Below, one piece after another: positions 8,805 to 15,004 of a stretch of 32,175 bases of DNA. The position numbers and the translations under genes were made by a program. The stretch's first letter is position 1; every line of letters begins with the position of its first letter. Source of the DNA: CAYPEZ01 sp964409985 (GTDB lineage Bacteria; Patescibacteriota; Minisyncoccia; Phycocordibacterales; UBA6899); the NCBI GenBank assembly GCA_964409985.1, contig CAYPEZ010000006.1, positions 1 through 32,175 on the forward strand. Reading direction: 5' to 3'. The notes below the pieces were generated by a model, which worked only from the letters and a program-made list of their open reading frames with translations, was not told the DNA's origin and did no database searches.

Positions 8805-9023
8805 ATGATCAAAAAGAATGTGGGCGGGATCGACCGTGTGCTCCGTGCAGTGATCGGCATAGCGATCATTGCTGCAGGCGTGTACTACTCTTCGTGGTGG
8901 GGTCTCCTCGGTGTAGCACTCCTTGGGACCGCAGTCTTCAAGACCTGCTTCCTCTACAATATCATCGGCGTCTCGACATGCCCGGTAGATGAGTCAAAAA
9001 ATCCTCCCACCCCAACACCTTAG
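8805..9023 (+). CDS. DUF2892-like small inner-membrane protein
   Basis: 72 residues. It opens with KKNVGGIDRVLRAVIG, has two short hydrophobic stretches (about 16-30 and 32-46), and ends with FKTCFLYNIIGVSTCP. This is the pattern of DUF2892 (the YgaP membrane-domain family: NVGTIDRxxR ... CPLYxLLGxxTC). The two Cys of the C-terminal motif are kept. The last residues are Pro-Thr rich. Its function in isolation is unknown. It is flanked by an upstream TATACT and a downstream terminator, so it is probably transcribed alone. Confidence 0.8.
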   Translation: MIKKNVGGIDRVLRAVIGIAIIAAGVYYSSWWGLLGVALLGTAVFKTCFLYNIIGVSTCPVDESKNPPTPTP

Positions 9024-9046
9024 CTAACATTTCTCGTGTGTATCAA

Positions 9047-9077
9047 AAAAGTGGGACGTATACGTCCCACTTTTGTA
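9047..9077. terminator. Bidirectional terminator
   Basis: A perfect 28-nt palindrome (AAAAGTGGGACGTA / TACGTCCCACTTTT) lies between the convergent genes ending at 9023 and 9080. Confidence 0.85.
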
Positions 9078-9079
9078 TT

Positions 9080-9337
9080 CTACTGTGCCGTGGTCTTGGA
9101 GTTGATCAGAGACGCCATCCCGCAAGGAGAGCAGAGCTGACCTCCGCCTTCCACATAGTAGGCCCCTGACGCATAGCGCGCAGGGTGGTCGATGTGGGTT
9201 CTTGCCGGAAATCCAACCCCCTTAAGACAAGAGACGCAGAACTCTTCTCCTGTCTCTTGCATACGCCTGGTCGCCTCTTCGAATGTCGTGCGAGATCGAT
9301 TCGCTTCCATCAGACACCTCTTTTGCGCATTATCCAT
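9080..9337 (-). CDS. Small protein with two CxxC motifs, zinc-ribbon-like
   Basis: 85 residues. A helical, charged N terminus (about 1-32) precedes CVSC (34-37) and CSPC about 35 residues later. The four Cys could bind one zinc ion. There is no membrane segment or signal peptide, so it should be cytoplasmic. No family was recognised. GATAGT (9345-9350) ends 7 nt before the ATG, which fits a leaderless message. The gene converges on the DUF2892-like gene. Confidence 0.6.
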   Translation of the reverse strand: MDNAQKRCLMEANRSRTTFEEATRRMQETGEEFCVSCLKGVGFPARTHIDHPARYASGAYYVEGGGQLCSPCGMASLINSKTTAQ

Positions 9338-9455
9338 TCATGAGACTATCAATCTTTTGCAAAAGCGCAACCCTTATTTACAGAAAATGACAAGAGGGGT
9401 GAATATTTTGACGTAGAGTAAAGGTAGATAGCAAAATCAACCTCACTGCGATGTT

Positions 9456-9770
9456 TCATGATGAGTGCGCACCAGAAAGACGCTTCTTTCTTCTTCTCGT
9501 TGATATCTTTTTAAAGATGAGCGCTGTGATCGACGCAAGGAGAGTAAGCGAGAGTGCGTACCCTAGCTTTGTCATAGGTTCCCCCAAAAGATCAAACACA
9601 TAGACAAAAAGCCCATGAAATACTTCATCCCAAGCAAATGCTGCGAGCAAACCGAGCGCTGTTGCGATGACAAACATGAGTCTGTCTAGAAAATCATAGT
9701 GGAGACTCTTGAGTTCGTATTTCTTAATAAACTCTTCTGTCGTGGTCGGAATCGTTTCGTGTTCATTCAT
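9456..9770 (-). CDS. DUF5654-like membrane protein
   Basis: 104 residues. A soluble helical N terminus precedes two membrane segments: about 31-54 (LMFVIATALGLLAAFAWDEVF) and 68-87 (LGYALSLTLLASITALIF). The tail is strongly basic. The LGLLAAFAWDEVF segment resembles the core of DUF5654 proteins; that match is from memory. TATACT (9778-9783) ends 7 nt before the ATG and lies in the gap after lexA, so the gene can be expressed independently of lexA as a leaderless message. Confidence 0.65.
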   Translation of the reverse strand: MNEHETIPTTTEEFIKKYELKSLHYDFLDRLMFVIATALGLLAAFAWDEVFHGLFVYVFDLLGEPMTKLGYALSLTLLASITALIFKKISTRRRKKRLSGAHSS

Positions 9771-9791
9771 GGTATCAAGTATACTTTTTTG

Positions 9792-10460
9792 TTATTGCTT
9801 TACGACTGCAATAATCTTTCCATTCACCACCCAATTGTCTCCCTCCATGACAAAGATGGGCTTGAACTTTTCTGTTGACTCCGAGACGAGCATGACTTGG
9901 CCTTTCTCTACAGTATATTTCTTGAGATTTGCCGCACCGTCAATGATCGAGAGCACATAATCTCCATTGCGTGCTGCGCGATCTTCCCCGTCGATGAGTA
10001 CAATATCGCCTTCTTCAATGGATTTTCCCTTCACGTTCGCACGGTTGAGTGACTTTCCAACCGCACGCACCGCAAAGATCCCGCTCTTTTTATGCACAAG
10101 AGATTTACGAACAGAGACATATCCAAGAATGTTGTCTTCTGCAAGAAGCTCTGCGGGACCGCAGTTGGCAGACCCAAGAAGTGGAATAGAGACGAACTCA
10201 ACACCAAGCATGTCTCCCGAGACAGACATGCCGACAAAATCAAATGGCTGGAGTTCAATCGCACGTGCGCGACCAATCGCCCGATCAAGAAAGCCCCCTG
10301 CTTTTAATTTTTCAAGATGGTAGTGCGCCGTCGAGACAGAAACAAATCCAAAATGTTTTCGTATCTCGTCGAGCGAAGGAGCAATGGTGTTCTGTGACAT
10401 ATACTCTTTCACATAATCGAGTACGTCTTTCTGTTTTTTTGTTAATGTAGCGGAGATCAT
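9792..10460 (-). CDS. lexA: LexA-type SOS repressor with Cys-Gly cleavage site
   Basis: 222 residues, slightly longer than typical LexA. The N-terminal winged-helix region (about 4-62) reads LTKKQKDVLDYVKEYM ... PSLDEIRKHFGF. The C-terminal S24 domain has the cleavage loop GSANCGPAE, where Cys100-Gly101 replaces the usual Ala-Gly. UmuD also cleaves at Cys-Gly. The nucleophile is Ser137 (AVGKSLNRANV), and the general-base Lys is at 180/181 (AANLKKYTV). It is therefore predicted to self-cleave on RecA filaments and to derepress DNA-damage genes. The leader carries a GTTC direct repeat that could be an autoregulatory operator. It is divergent from the single-domain cytochrome b5 gene. Confidence 0.92.
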   Translation of the reverse strand: MISATLTKKQKDVLDYVKEYMSQNTIAPSLDEIRKHFGFVSVSTAHYHLEKLKAGGFLDRAIGRARAIELQPFDFVGMSVSGDMLGVEFVSIPLLGSANCGPAELLAEDNILGYVSVRKSLVHKKSGIFAVRAVGKSLNRANVKGKSIEEGDIVLIDGEDRAARNGDYVLSIIDGAANLKKYTVEKGQVMLVSESTEKFKPIFVMEGDNWVVNGKIIAVVKQ

Positions 10461-10475
10461 ATATTTGTGGAGATC

Positions 10476-10493
10476 ATGTTCCTAATAATGTTC
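10476..10493. promoter_or_regulatory. Candidate LexA operator: ATGTTC direct repeat
   Basis: ATGTTC occurs at 10476-10481 and again at 10488-10493, giving GTTC-N8-GTTC. Alphaproteobacterial LexA binds the direct repeat GTTC-N7-GTTC, so the form is similar with one extra base. It sits between the lexA -10 and the lexA ATG, the expected place for autorepression. LexA binding is inferred. Confidence 0.45.
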
Positions 10494-10507
10494 TAAATTC
10501 ATCTCTC

Positions 10508-10513
10508 AGTATA
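10508..10513 (-). promoter_or_regulatory. -10 element of lexA
   Basis: TATACT on the minus strand gives a leader of about 40 nt that contains the ATGTTC repeats. The -35 is weak. Confidence 0.5.
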
Positions 10514-10600
10514 GAAAATAATTAGAAAATCTGAAAGTCGGTAGTCCACACCCAAATAGACCCTTCTTTATAGCCATTTATGGGTCGTCATGTAACATTC

Positions 10601-10610
10601 TTGTATACAA
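10601..10610. promoter_or_regulatory. TTGTATACAA palindrome upstream of the b5-domain gene
   Basis: A perfect 10-bp palindrome 18 nt before the ATG at 10629. It contains a TATACA hexamer that may be the -10, and the symmetry would also suit an operator. Confidence 0.35.
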
Positions 10611-10628
10611 ACTGAATACACCCCACAT

Positions 10629-11345
10629 ATGGACAAACAGATTATTGAAAAAGCAAAGCGAAATTATTTTCTTATTGGAAGCATACTCACCTTCTTTGTG
10701 GTTGGTGGTGCAACACTCTACGCAAAAACCGGGAATGATGGGCAATCACTCAGTCAGCTCCTTGGAATAGAGAATCGGACCAATGCTGGCCTTGAGCAAG
10801 AAGTTGAGATTGAGCATGGAGTCATAACACCAGCACTCAAGCCCCATGGAAGCGATCGGACTATGGAACCTTCCATAGAGTCACCTTCCCATGAAGGGAT
10901 TGAGCAAGAAGTTGAATTTGAACACGGTGTCATGACCGTTACAACGAAATCACACGGAGATGATGGTGATGAAGAGAATGAACACCGCCGAGGACGAGAT
11001 GACGATGATGAAGATGAGGATTGGGGCGATGATCATTCATGGAATGGAGAATCAGCACCAACAACACCAACGCCTTCCTCCCCCACTCCAACCCCATCGC
11101 AGCCCGTGACAACATTCACAATGGCTGAAGTCGCAACTCATGCGAATGCACAAAGCTGCTACACAACAGTCAGCGGCGGAGTCTACGATGTGACGAGTTA
11201 TATCCCTATTCACAAAGGCGGATCAGCAGCGATATTGGCAATTTGTGGAAAAGACGGATCATCGCTCTTTGCAGGCCAGCACGCAGGTGAACCCAAACCA
11301 GAGCAAGCTCTCGCAAGTTTCAAGATTGGGACACTCGTTCAATAG
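10629..11345 (+). CDS. Membrane-anchored extracytoplasmic protein with one cytochrome b5-like domain
   Basis: 238 residues. An N-terminal membrane anchor (about 13-32) is followed by an acidic stalk. The stalk has two copies of a GxEQEVExEHGVxT unit (54-67 and 90-103), an Asp/Glu/His-rich stretch (about 110-137), and a Pro-Thr linker. The C-terminal domain (about 163-237) is cytochrome b5-like: FTMAEVATHANAQSCY, then GGVYDVTSY, then HKGG in place of HPGG. His195 and His218 are candidate axial haem ligands, 23 apart as in classic b5. Cys177 and Cys206 are 29 residues apart and could form a disulfide. The domain should lie outside the cytoplasm and bind haem. Its redox partner is unknown. A second, four-domain relative lies 1.2 kb downstream. 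Confidence 0.85.
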   Translation: MDKQIIEKAKRNYFLIGSILTFFVVGGATLYAKTGNDGQSLSQLLGIENRTNAGLEQEVEIEHGVITPALKPHGSDRTMEPSIESPSHEGIEQEVEFEHGVMTVTTKSHGDDGDEENEHRRGRDDDDEDEDWGDDHSWNGESAPTTPTPSSPTPTPSQPVTTFTMAEVATHANAQSCYTTVSGGVYDVTSYIPIHKGGSAAILAICGKDGSSLFAGQHAGEPKPEQALASFKIGTLVQ

Positions 11346-11364
11346 CATTCGTCTTCGCTTCTTA

Positions 11365-11395
11365 CTTAATACACCCGAAAGGGTGTTTTAAGTTT
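11365..11395. terminator. Bidirectional terminator
   Basis: CTTAA-T-ACACCC / GGGTGT-T-TTAAG with a GAAA loop, followed by a T-rich tail on the plus strand. It overlaps the 3' end of the small Cys-rich gene on the other strand. Confidence 0.8.
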
Positions 11396-11564
11396 TCTGG
11401 GATTCTTCTCTATCCTCATCTCTATCGAGACGCCCATAATGTTTTCCATCCGCACAATCGCATGGAGTGAGTGGGTCACCGTGTTTTGGACATGTTACGG
11501 CCTGACACGTTCCCACTTTATCAGAAACTCCTCCGCACCCGCCCGTACAAATGTAGTGTTCCAT
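11388..11564 (-). CDS. Small Cys-rich protein, probable zinc binder
   Basis: 58 residues from the ATG at 11564; the GTG at 11588 is less likely because the -10 lies inside that extension. Six Cys and several His are packed into the first 42 residues (ICTGGCGGVSDKVGTC, then TCPKHGD, then PCDCADGKH). The tail is charged and helical. The spacing would fit a knuckle binding one or two metal ions. There is no signal peptide or membrane segment. TATACT on the minus strand (11574-11579) ends 9 nt before the ATG, fitting a leaderless message. No named family was recognised. Confidence 0.65.
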   Translation of the reverse strand: MEHYICTGGCGGVSDKVGTCQAVTCPKHGDPLTPCDCADGKHYGRLDRDEDREESQKT

Positions 11565-11573
11565 ATATCTTTC

Positions 11574-11601
11574 AGTATACACCCGCACGACGGTGTATAC
11601 T
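11574..11601. promoter_or_regulatory. Symmetric divergent promoter pair
   Basis: AGTATACACC (11574-11583) and GGTGTATACT (11592-11601) are perfect inverted arms around an 8-nt spacer. Each arm contains GGTGTATACT facing outward. The two -10 hexamers end 9 nt (minus strand) and 8 nt (plus strand) before the ATGs at 11564 and 11610. The two genes therefore appear to share a symmetric leaderless promoter, or a dyad operator coincident with it. Confidence 0.7.
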
Positions 11602-11609
11602 TGGCGTTA

Positions 11610-11840
11610 ATGACAAAAAGAAAACACCATGATATTCACGCCCGTACACTGGCAAAGGCGGTGACGTGGAAGCTCCTCGCAACTATTCTTGCATTCAGCA
11701 CGACGTACTACTACACAGGAAGCGCTGAGATAGCAGGACGCATGGCTGGGACAACCTTTTTCCTAGGCCTCCTTGCTTATTATGCGCACGAGCGTGTATG
11801 GAACGCAGTGCATTGGGGACGAGAGACCAGCGACAACTGA
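11610..11840 (+). CDS. DUF2061-family membrane protein
   Basis: 76 residues from the ATG at 11610. The frame stays open upstream to 11439, but that part overlaps the divergent gene and lacks the motif. Seen: RTLAKAVTWKLLATILAFSTTYYYTG, then a second hydrophobic stretch ending GLLAYYAHERVWNAVHWG. The pattern of a basic start, TWRxxAT, two membrane helices and YYxHERxW is that of DUF2061. Its function is unknown. The start is supported by TATACT ending 8 nt upstream. It ends one base before the 3' end of the convergent gene. Confidence 0.85.
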   Translation: MTKRKHHDIHARTLAKAVTWKLLATILAFSTTYYYTGSAEIAGRMAGTTFFLGLLAYYAHERVWNAVHWGRETSDN

Positions 11841-11841
11841 C

Positions 11842-12453
11842 CTAGAGCTTTTCAATCCCGTCTAAAAGGGTTTCAAATATTGATGGAGTCACCTCTTCCT
11901 GAGAAAGGAGCGAGAGGAGAATCGTCCCATCTCTATTTTCAGCAAAAGCCCAGTCAAAATACTTTCCTTCGACAATCCCTGTTGCATGTCTGACGACAGT
12001 GAAGGTCACTCCAGAGGGATTAGTGTATTCACTTGTTGTTGCCGAAGCAAGGAATCCTCCCATCCGAAGCGCATCCATCACAGCCGGGATTGTCCGCCCA
12101 TCACTTGTACGCTCAAAGAGTACAGAACCACGAGAAACACGGGACACCGACCCGCTGATGTACTCATTGAGTGAAAAATAGAACGCCTTGGGAACGATCT
12201 GAAGACTGGAATCATCTGGGAAAATACGGTGCGGAAGAATGCAATATTCTGATGGCACCGAAAAACGAAATCCGTACGTAGGTGTTTCAAATGTCGGATC
12301 GCCAAATGTACACTCACGCAATGATTGGATCTGGCGGTCTGCCATAATCCATGGATAGGAGAGTGTTTCTGTATGCCACATCCACCCAACACAGAGGAAA
12401 AGGAGTGTCACACTTGCGCTCGCCCATGGATGTGTTTTCAACATTGTAACCAT
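11842..12453 (-). CDS. Exported membrane-anchored protein of unknown function
   Basis: 203 residues from 12453, or 200 from the ATG at 12444, which has GAAGGG at 12454-12459 with a 9-nt gap and may be the true start. An N-terminal hydrophobic segment (about 10-25) is followed by an extracytoplasmic domain of mixed alpha/beta character (PTYGFRFSVPSEY, then TVVRHATGIVEGKYFDWAF). Two Cys occur in the soluble part. The pattern of a short anchor plus a domain with an 'ATSEYTNPSGV' strand recalls small exported proteins in Parcubacteria, but no family was recognised. It is divergent from the four-domain b5 gene and convergent with the DUF2061 gene. Confidence 0.6.
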   Translation of the reverse strand: MVTMLKTHPWASASVTLLFLCVGWMWHTETLSYPWIMADRQIQSLRECTFGDPTFETPTYGFRFSVPSEYCILPHRIFPDDSSLQIVPKAFYFSLNEYISGSVSRVSRGSVLFERTSDGRTIPAVMDALRMGGFLASATTSEYTNPSGVTFTVVRHATGIVEGKYFDWAFAENRDGTILLSLLSQEEVTPSIFETLLDGIEKL

Positions 12454-12507
12454 CCCTTCATCGTAACATATTCACATAAAAGCCGTATCCCAGCGGTGTA
12501 TTTGCGA

Positions 12508-12513
12508 TATACT
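12508..12513 (+). promoter_or_regulatory. -10 element of the four-domain b5 gene
   Basis: TATACT lies 21 nt before the ATG at 12535. No convincing -35 is seen. Confidence 0.5.
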
Positions 12514-12534
12514 AAAGACTGACAATGAACATCT

Positions 12535-14976
12535 ATGGAAAGTGACACTACACTCCGCGGCATTATCTTTTTTTTGTCGACACTACTTGTATTTAGCATC
12601 GGGACAACAGTATGGGTCGTTCAGACGAACAAACGTGAGACGAGAAGGCTTGAATCTTTGATTACAAAAAACTCTCAAGCTCCAGAAGAATCACAGAGCG
12701 GAAACACAGAAACGACATCATCTGGATTGTCTGAAGTCGTCTCGCCTACACCATCACCTTCGCCAAATACCTCAACAGCACCAAAGAACGGCACAGGTAC
12801 AACAAAACCTTCTGGAAGTGCGTCGTTTCTCAGCATGACAGACGTCGCCAAACATGCGAGTGCATCATCGTGTTGGTTTGTCATTTCAGGAAAAGTCTAT
12901 GATGTCACGGCGTTTGCAAGTAAGCATCCTGGAGGAAAAAATCCGATTATTGATTCGTGTGGCACTGACGCAACAAAGCTCTACCAAACAAAAGGCGGAA
13001 ATCCTGGTCGTCCACATTCTGGAGCAGCAGACAGCATGCTTCCAACATACTTTGTCGGAGAGCTTGGGAAAACGCTCGCAACCACTCCCACGCCAGCACC
13101 TGCCAAGAATCCAACCCCCTCTCCCGCACAATCACAATCGCCAGACACCACCCCTCCAACGGTGAGTATTACTTCACCAGTCCAAAATATTTCTGTTAGT
13201 GCGACAGACGCATCTGGAATCGCATATGTTGAGCTCTCAATCGACAACATCGTTACCGGAAAAGACACCGTGAGCCCTTTTGTATTTACTTCGACTTTTA
13301 CAACGGGAGGACATAGCGTAAGCGCGCGCGCTGTTGACCCGAGCGGGAATTCAAAGACCTCTACGATCACCATCACCGCAACGGCACCGACGACAGAGAC
13401 GCCCGTCACCCCCACACCTTCTCCAACCCCAACATCACAGAATACGTATACACTTACTGAAGTCGCCACACATAACACTCAAGGAAATTGTTGGCTTGTG
13501 ATTTCTGGCAATATTTATAACGTCACTTCCTTCCTCTCAAGTCACCCAGGAGGAGTTTCCACCATCACCCCGCACTGCGGCACTGATGCAACGACAGCGT
13601 TTCAGACCAAGGGATATGGGAACAATCACTCGAACTATGCGTATTCCCTCTTACCAACGTATTTTGTTGCGAGTGTGGGTTCGGCAAGCCCTTCTCCGAC
13701 ACCTACTCCAACACCAAACCCTCAAGCTGACACTACCCCACCTACAGTGACGATGCTTACCCCGGTCAACAACGCTTCTTTCCCCGCTAATCAAAGCATA
13801 ACGATCAGTGCTTCAGCCTCTGATGCTTCTGGGGTGTCCTATGTTGAATTTTCCGTCGATGGAACGGTAGTGTCTACTGATTATTCAAGTCCTTACTCAG
13901 CAGTGACAACGATTGCAATAGGCTCCCATACAGTGACCGCACGTGCGGTAGATGCGAGTGGGCATTATGCCATTGCAGCAATTACTGTTGTTGCAACTGT
14001 TCCTCCTACCCCGTCACCTACTCCTACGCCCACACCGACTCCAAGCACAACAACATACACTGCATCACAAGTTGCTACACATAATGCTCAATCAAATTGC
14101 TGGCTGACCATCTCAGGCAAGGTATATAACGTCACTTCCTTCCTCTCAAGTCACCCAGGAGGAGTTTCCACCATCACCCCGCACTGCGGCACTGATGCAA
14201 CGACAGCGTTTCAGACAAAAGGCGGTGGCGGAAACAATCACTCAACATTCGCATATTCTCTGTTGCCAACGTACTATGTTGGCGACCTCTCGACAGGCGT
14301 AACCCCAACACCATCACCTACTCCTACCCCAACGCCAACTCCTACACCCACACCGACTCCAACGCCAACGCCATCAGGGACAACATATACCGCAGCAGAT
14401 GTTGCGACCCACAACTCTTCTGGTAATTGTTGGCTTATTATCCTCGGGAAAGTCTACAATGTGACGTCGTTCATTAATTCTCATCCTGGAGGAAGGTCCG
14501 CAATTACCACACACTGTGGAACGGACGCAACAACAGCATTCACCACAAATGGGGCTGGTGGACATGCTCACAACGCATCGACGTACAATATGCTTCCCTC
14601 GTACTATGTCGGCGACCTCTCGACAGGCGTAACCCCAACACCATCACCTACTCCTACGCCAACGCCAACTCCTACACCCACACCGACTCCAACCCCAACG
14701 CCTAGTGGAGCACCAACAACTGCGACTATTTCTGTGAATAGCTCTGGAGTGTTCAGCCCAACAAGCGTGACGATTGCGGCAGGAGGATCGGTGACCTTCA
14801 ATTACACTTCAGGTTCAAATGAAGCAAAAGTGCGATTCTCTCCATCAACAATCACAGGGTTTACACTTGATGGCGAAAACTCGTCACGAACTCGCACATT
14901 CTCCTCTGCCGGAACATGGACCGTCAGTGTCCAGGATAAGCCTTCTGGAAATACGGCGACGATTACCGTTCAGTAG
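12535..14976 (+). CDS. Exported protein with four cytochrome b5-like domains, two Ig-like domains and a cupredoxin-like C terminus
   Basis: 813 residues with an N-terminal membrane anchor (about 9-29). Domain order: b5-1 (97-178), Ig-like (204-283), b5-2 (303-382), Ig-like (398-488), b5-3 (507-586), b5-4 (617-696), cupredoxin-like (728-813). Pro-Thr linkers join them. Each b5 domain has HPGG (His131, 337, 540, 650) and a second candidate haem-ligand His (161, 365, 569, 677/679). Each also has a Cys pair exactly 29 apart (113/142, 319/348, 522/551, 632/661), probably a disulfide. The first Ig-like domain lacks about 12 residues present in the second. The last domain has the plastocyanin-like pattern FSPTSVTIAAGGSVTFNYTS but no Cys or Met and no evident copper ligands. 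The protein could hold four haems outside the cell. Whether it stores haem or moves electrons is unknown. Confidence 0.85.
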   Translation: MESDTTLRGIIFFLSTLLVFSIGTTVWVVQTNKRETRRLESLITKNSQAPEESQSGNTETTSSGLSEVVSPTPSPSPNTSTAPKNGTGTTKPSGSASFLSMTDVAKHASASSCWFVISGKVYDVTAFASKHPGGKNPIIDSCGTDATKLYQTKGGNPGRPHSGAADSMLPTYFVGELGKTLATTPTPAPAKNPTPSPAQSQSPDTTPPTVSITSPVQNISVSATDASGIAYVELSIDNIVTGKDTVSPFVFTSTFTTGGHSVSARAVDPSGNSKTSTITITATAPTTETPVTPTPSPTPTSQNTYTLTEVATHNTQGNCWLVISGNIYNVTSFLSSHPGGVSTITPHCGTDATTAFQTKGYGNNHSNYAYSLLPTYFVASVGSASPSPTPTPTPNPQADTTPPTVTMLTPVNNASFPANQSITISASASDASGVSYVEFSVDGTVVSTDYSSPYSAVTTIAIGSHTVTARAVDASGHYAIAAITVVATVPPTPSPTPTPTPTPSTTTYTASQVATHNAQSNCWLTISGKVYNVTSFLSSHPGGVSTITPHCGTDATTAFQTKGGGGNNHSTFAYSLLPTYYVGDLSTGVTPTPSPTPTPTPTPTPTPTPTPTPSGTTYTAADVATHNSSGNCWLIILGKVYNVTSFINSHPGGRSAITTHCGTDATTAFTTNGAGGHAHNASTYNMLPSYYVGDLSTGVTPTPSPTPTPTPTPTPTPTPTPTPSGAPTTATISVNSSGVFSPTSVTIAAGGSVTFNYTSGSNEAKVRFSPSTITGFTLDGENSSRTRTFSSAGTWTVSVQDKPSGNTATITVQ
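13516..13607 (+). repeat. 92-bp perfect direct repeat, copy 1 (b5 domain 2)
   Basis: Identical to 14125-14216. It encodes the core of the b5 domain from YNVTSFLSSHPGG through DATTAFQT. Perfect DNA identity, including third codon positions, points to a recent duplication or gene conversion. Confidence 0.95.
14125..14216 (+). repeat. 92-bp perfect direct repeat, copy 2 (b5 domain 3)
   Basis: Identical to 13516-13607, offset 609 bp. See copy 1. Confidence 0.95.
14281..14379 (+). repeat. Linker direct repeat, copy 1
   Basis: About 99 bp nearly identical to 14611-14709. It encodes GDLSTGVTPTPSPTPTPTPT and the following Pro-Thr run. Only a few substitutions separate the copies. Confidence 0.9.
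14611..14709 (+). repeat. Linker direct repeat, copy 2
   Basis: Nearly identical to 14281-14379, offset 330 bp (one b5 domain plus one linker). This fits a whole-module duplication. Confidence 0.9.
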
Positions 14977-15004
14977 CTAATAAGGTTCGTGGTAAACTAT
15001 ACAC

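Noticed and set aside
10440..10475. Direct repeat ATGATCTCC around the lexA start codon
   Set aside because: One copy contains the lexA ATG and the other is out of frame; a 9-bp repeat at 17 bp spacing alone is too little to call a site.
11439..11609. 57-residue N-terminal extension of the DUF2061 protein
   Set aside because: It overlaps the divergent Cys-rich gene and the shared promoter, and the DUF2061 motif begins only after the ATG at 11610.
14290..14705. Possible CRISPR-like or satellite array in the b5 gene
   Set aside because: The repeats are in frame, encode Pro-Thr linkers and b5 cores, have no unique spacers of constant size, and no cas genes are near.
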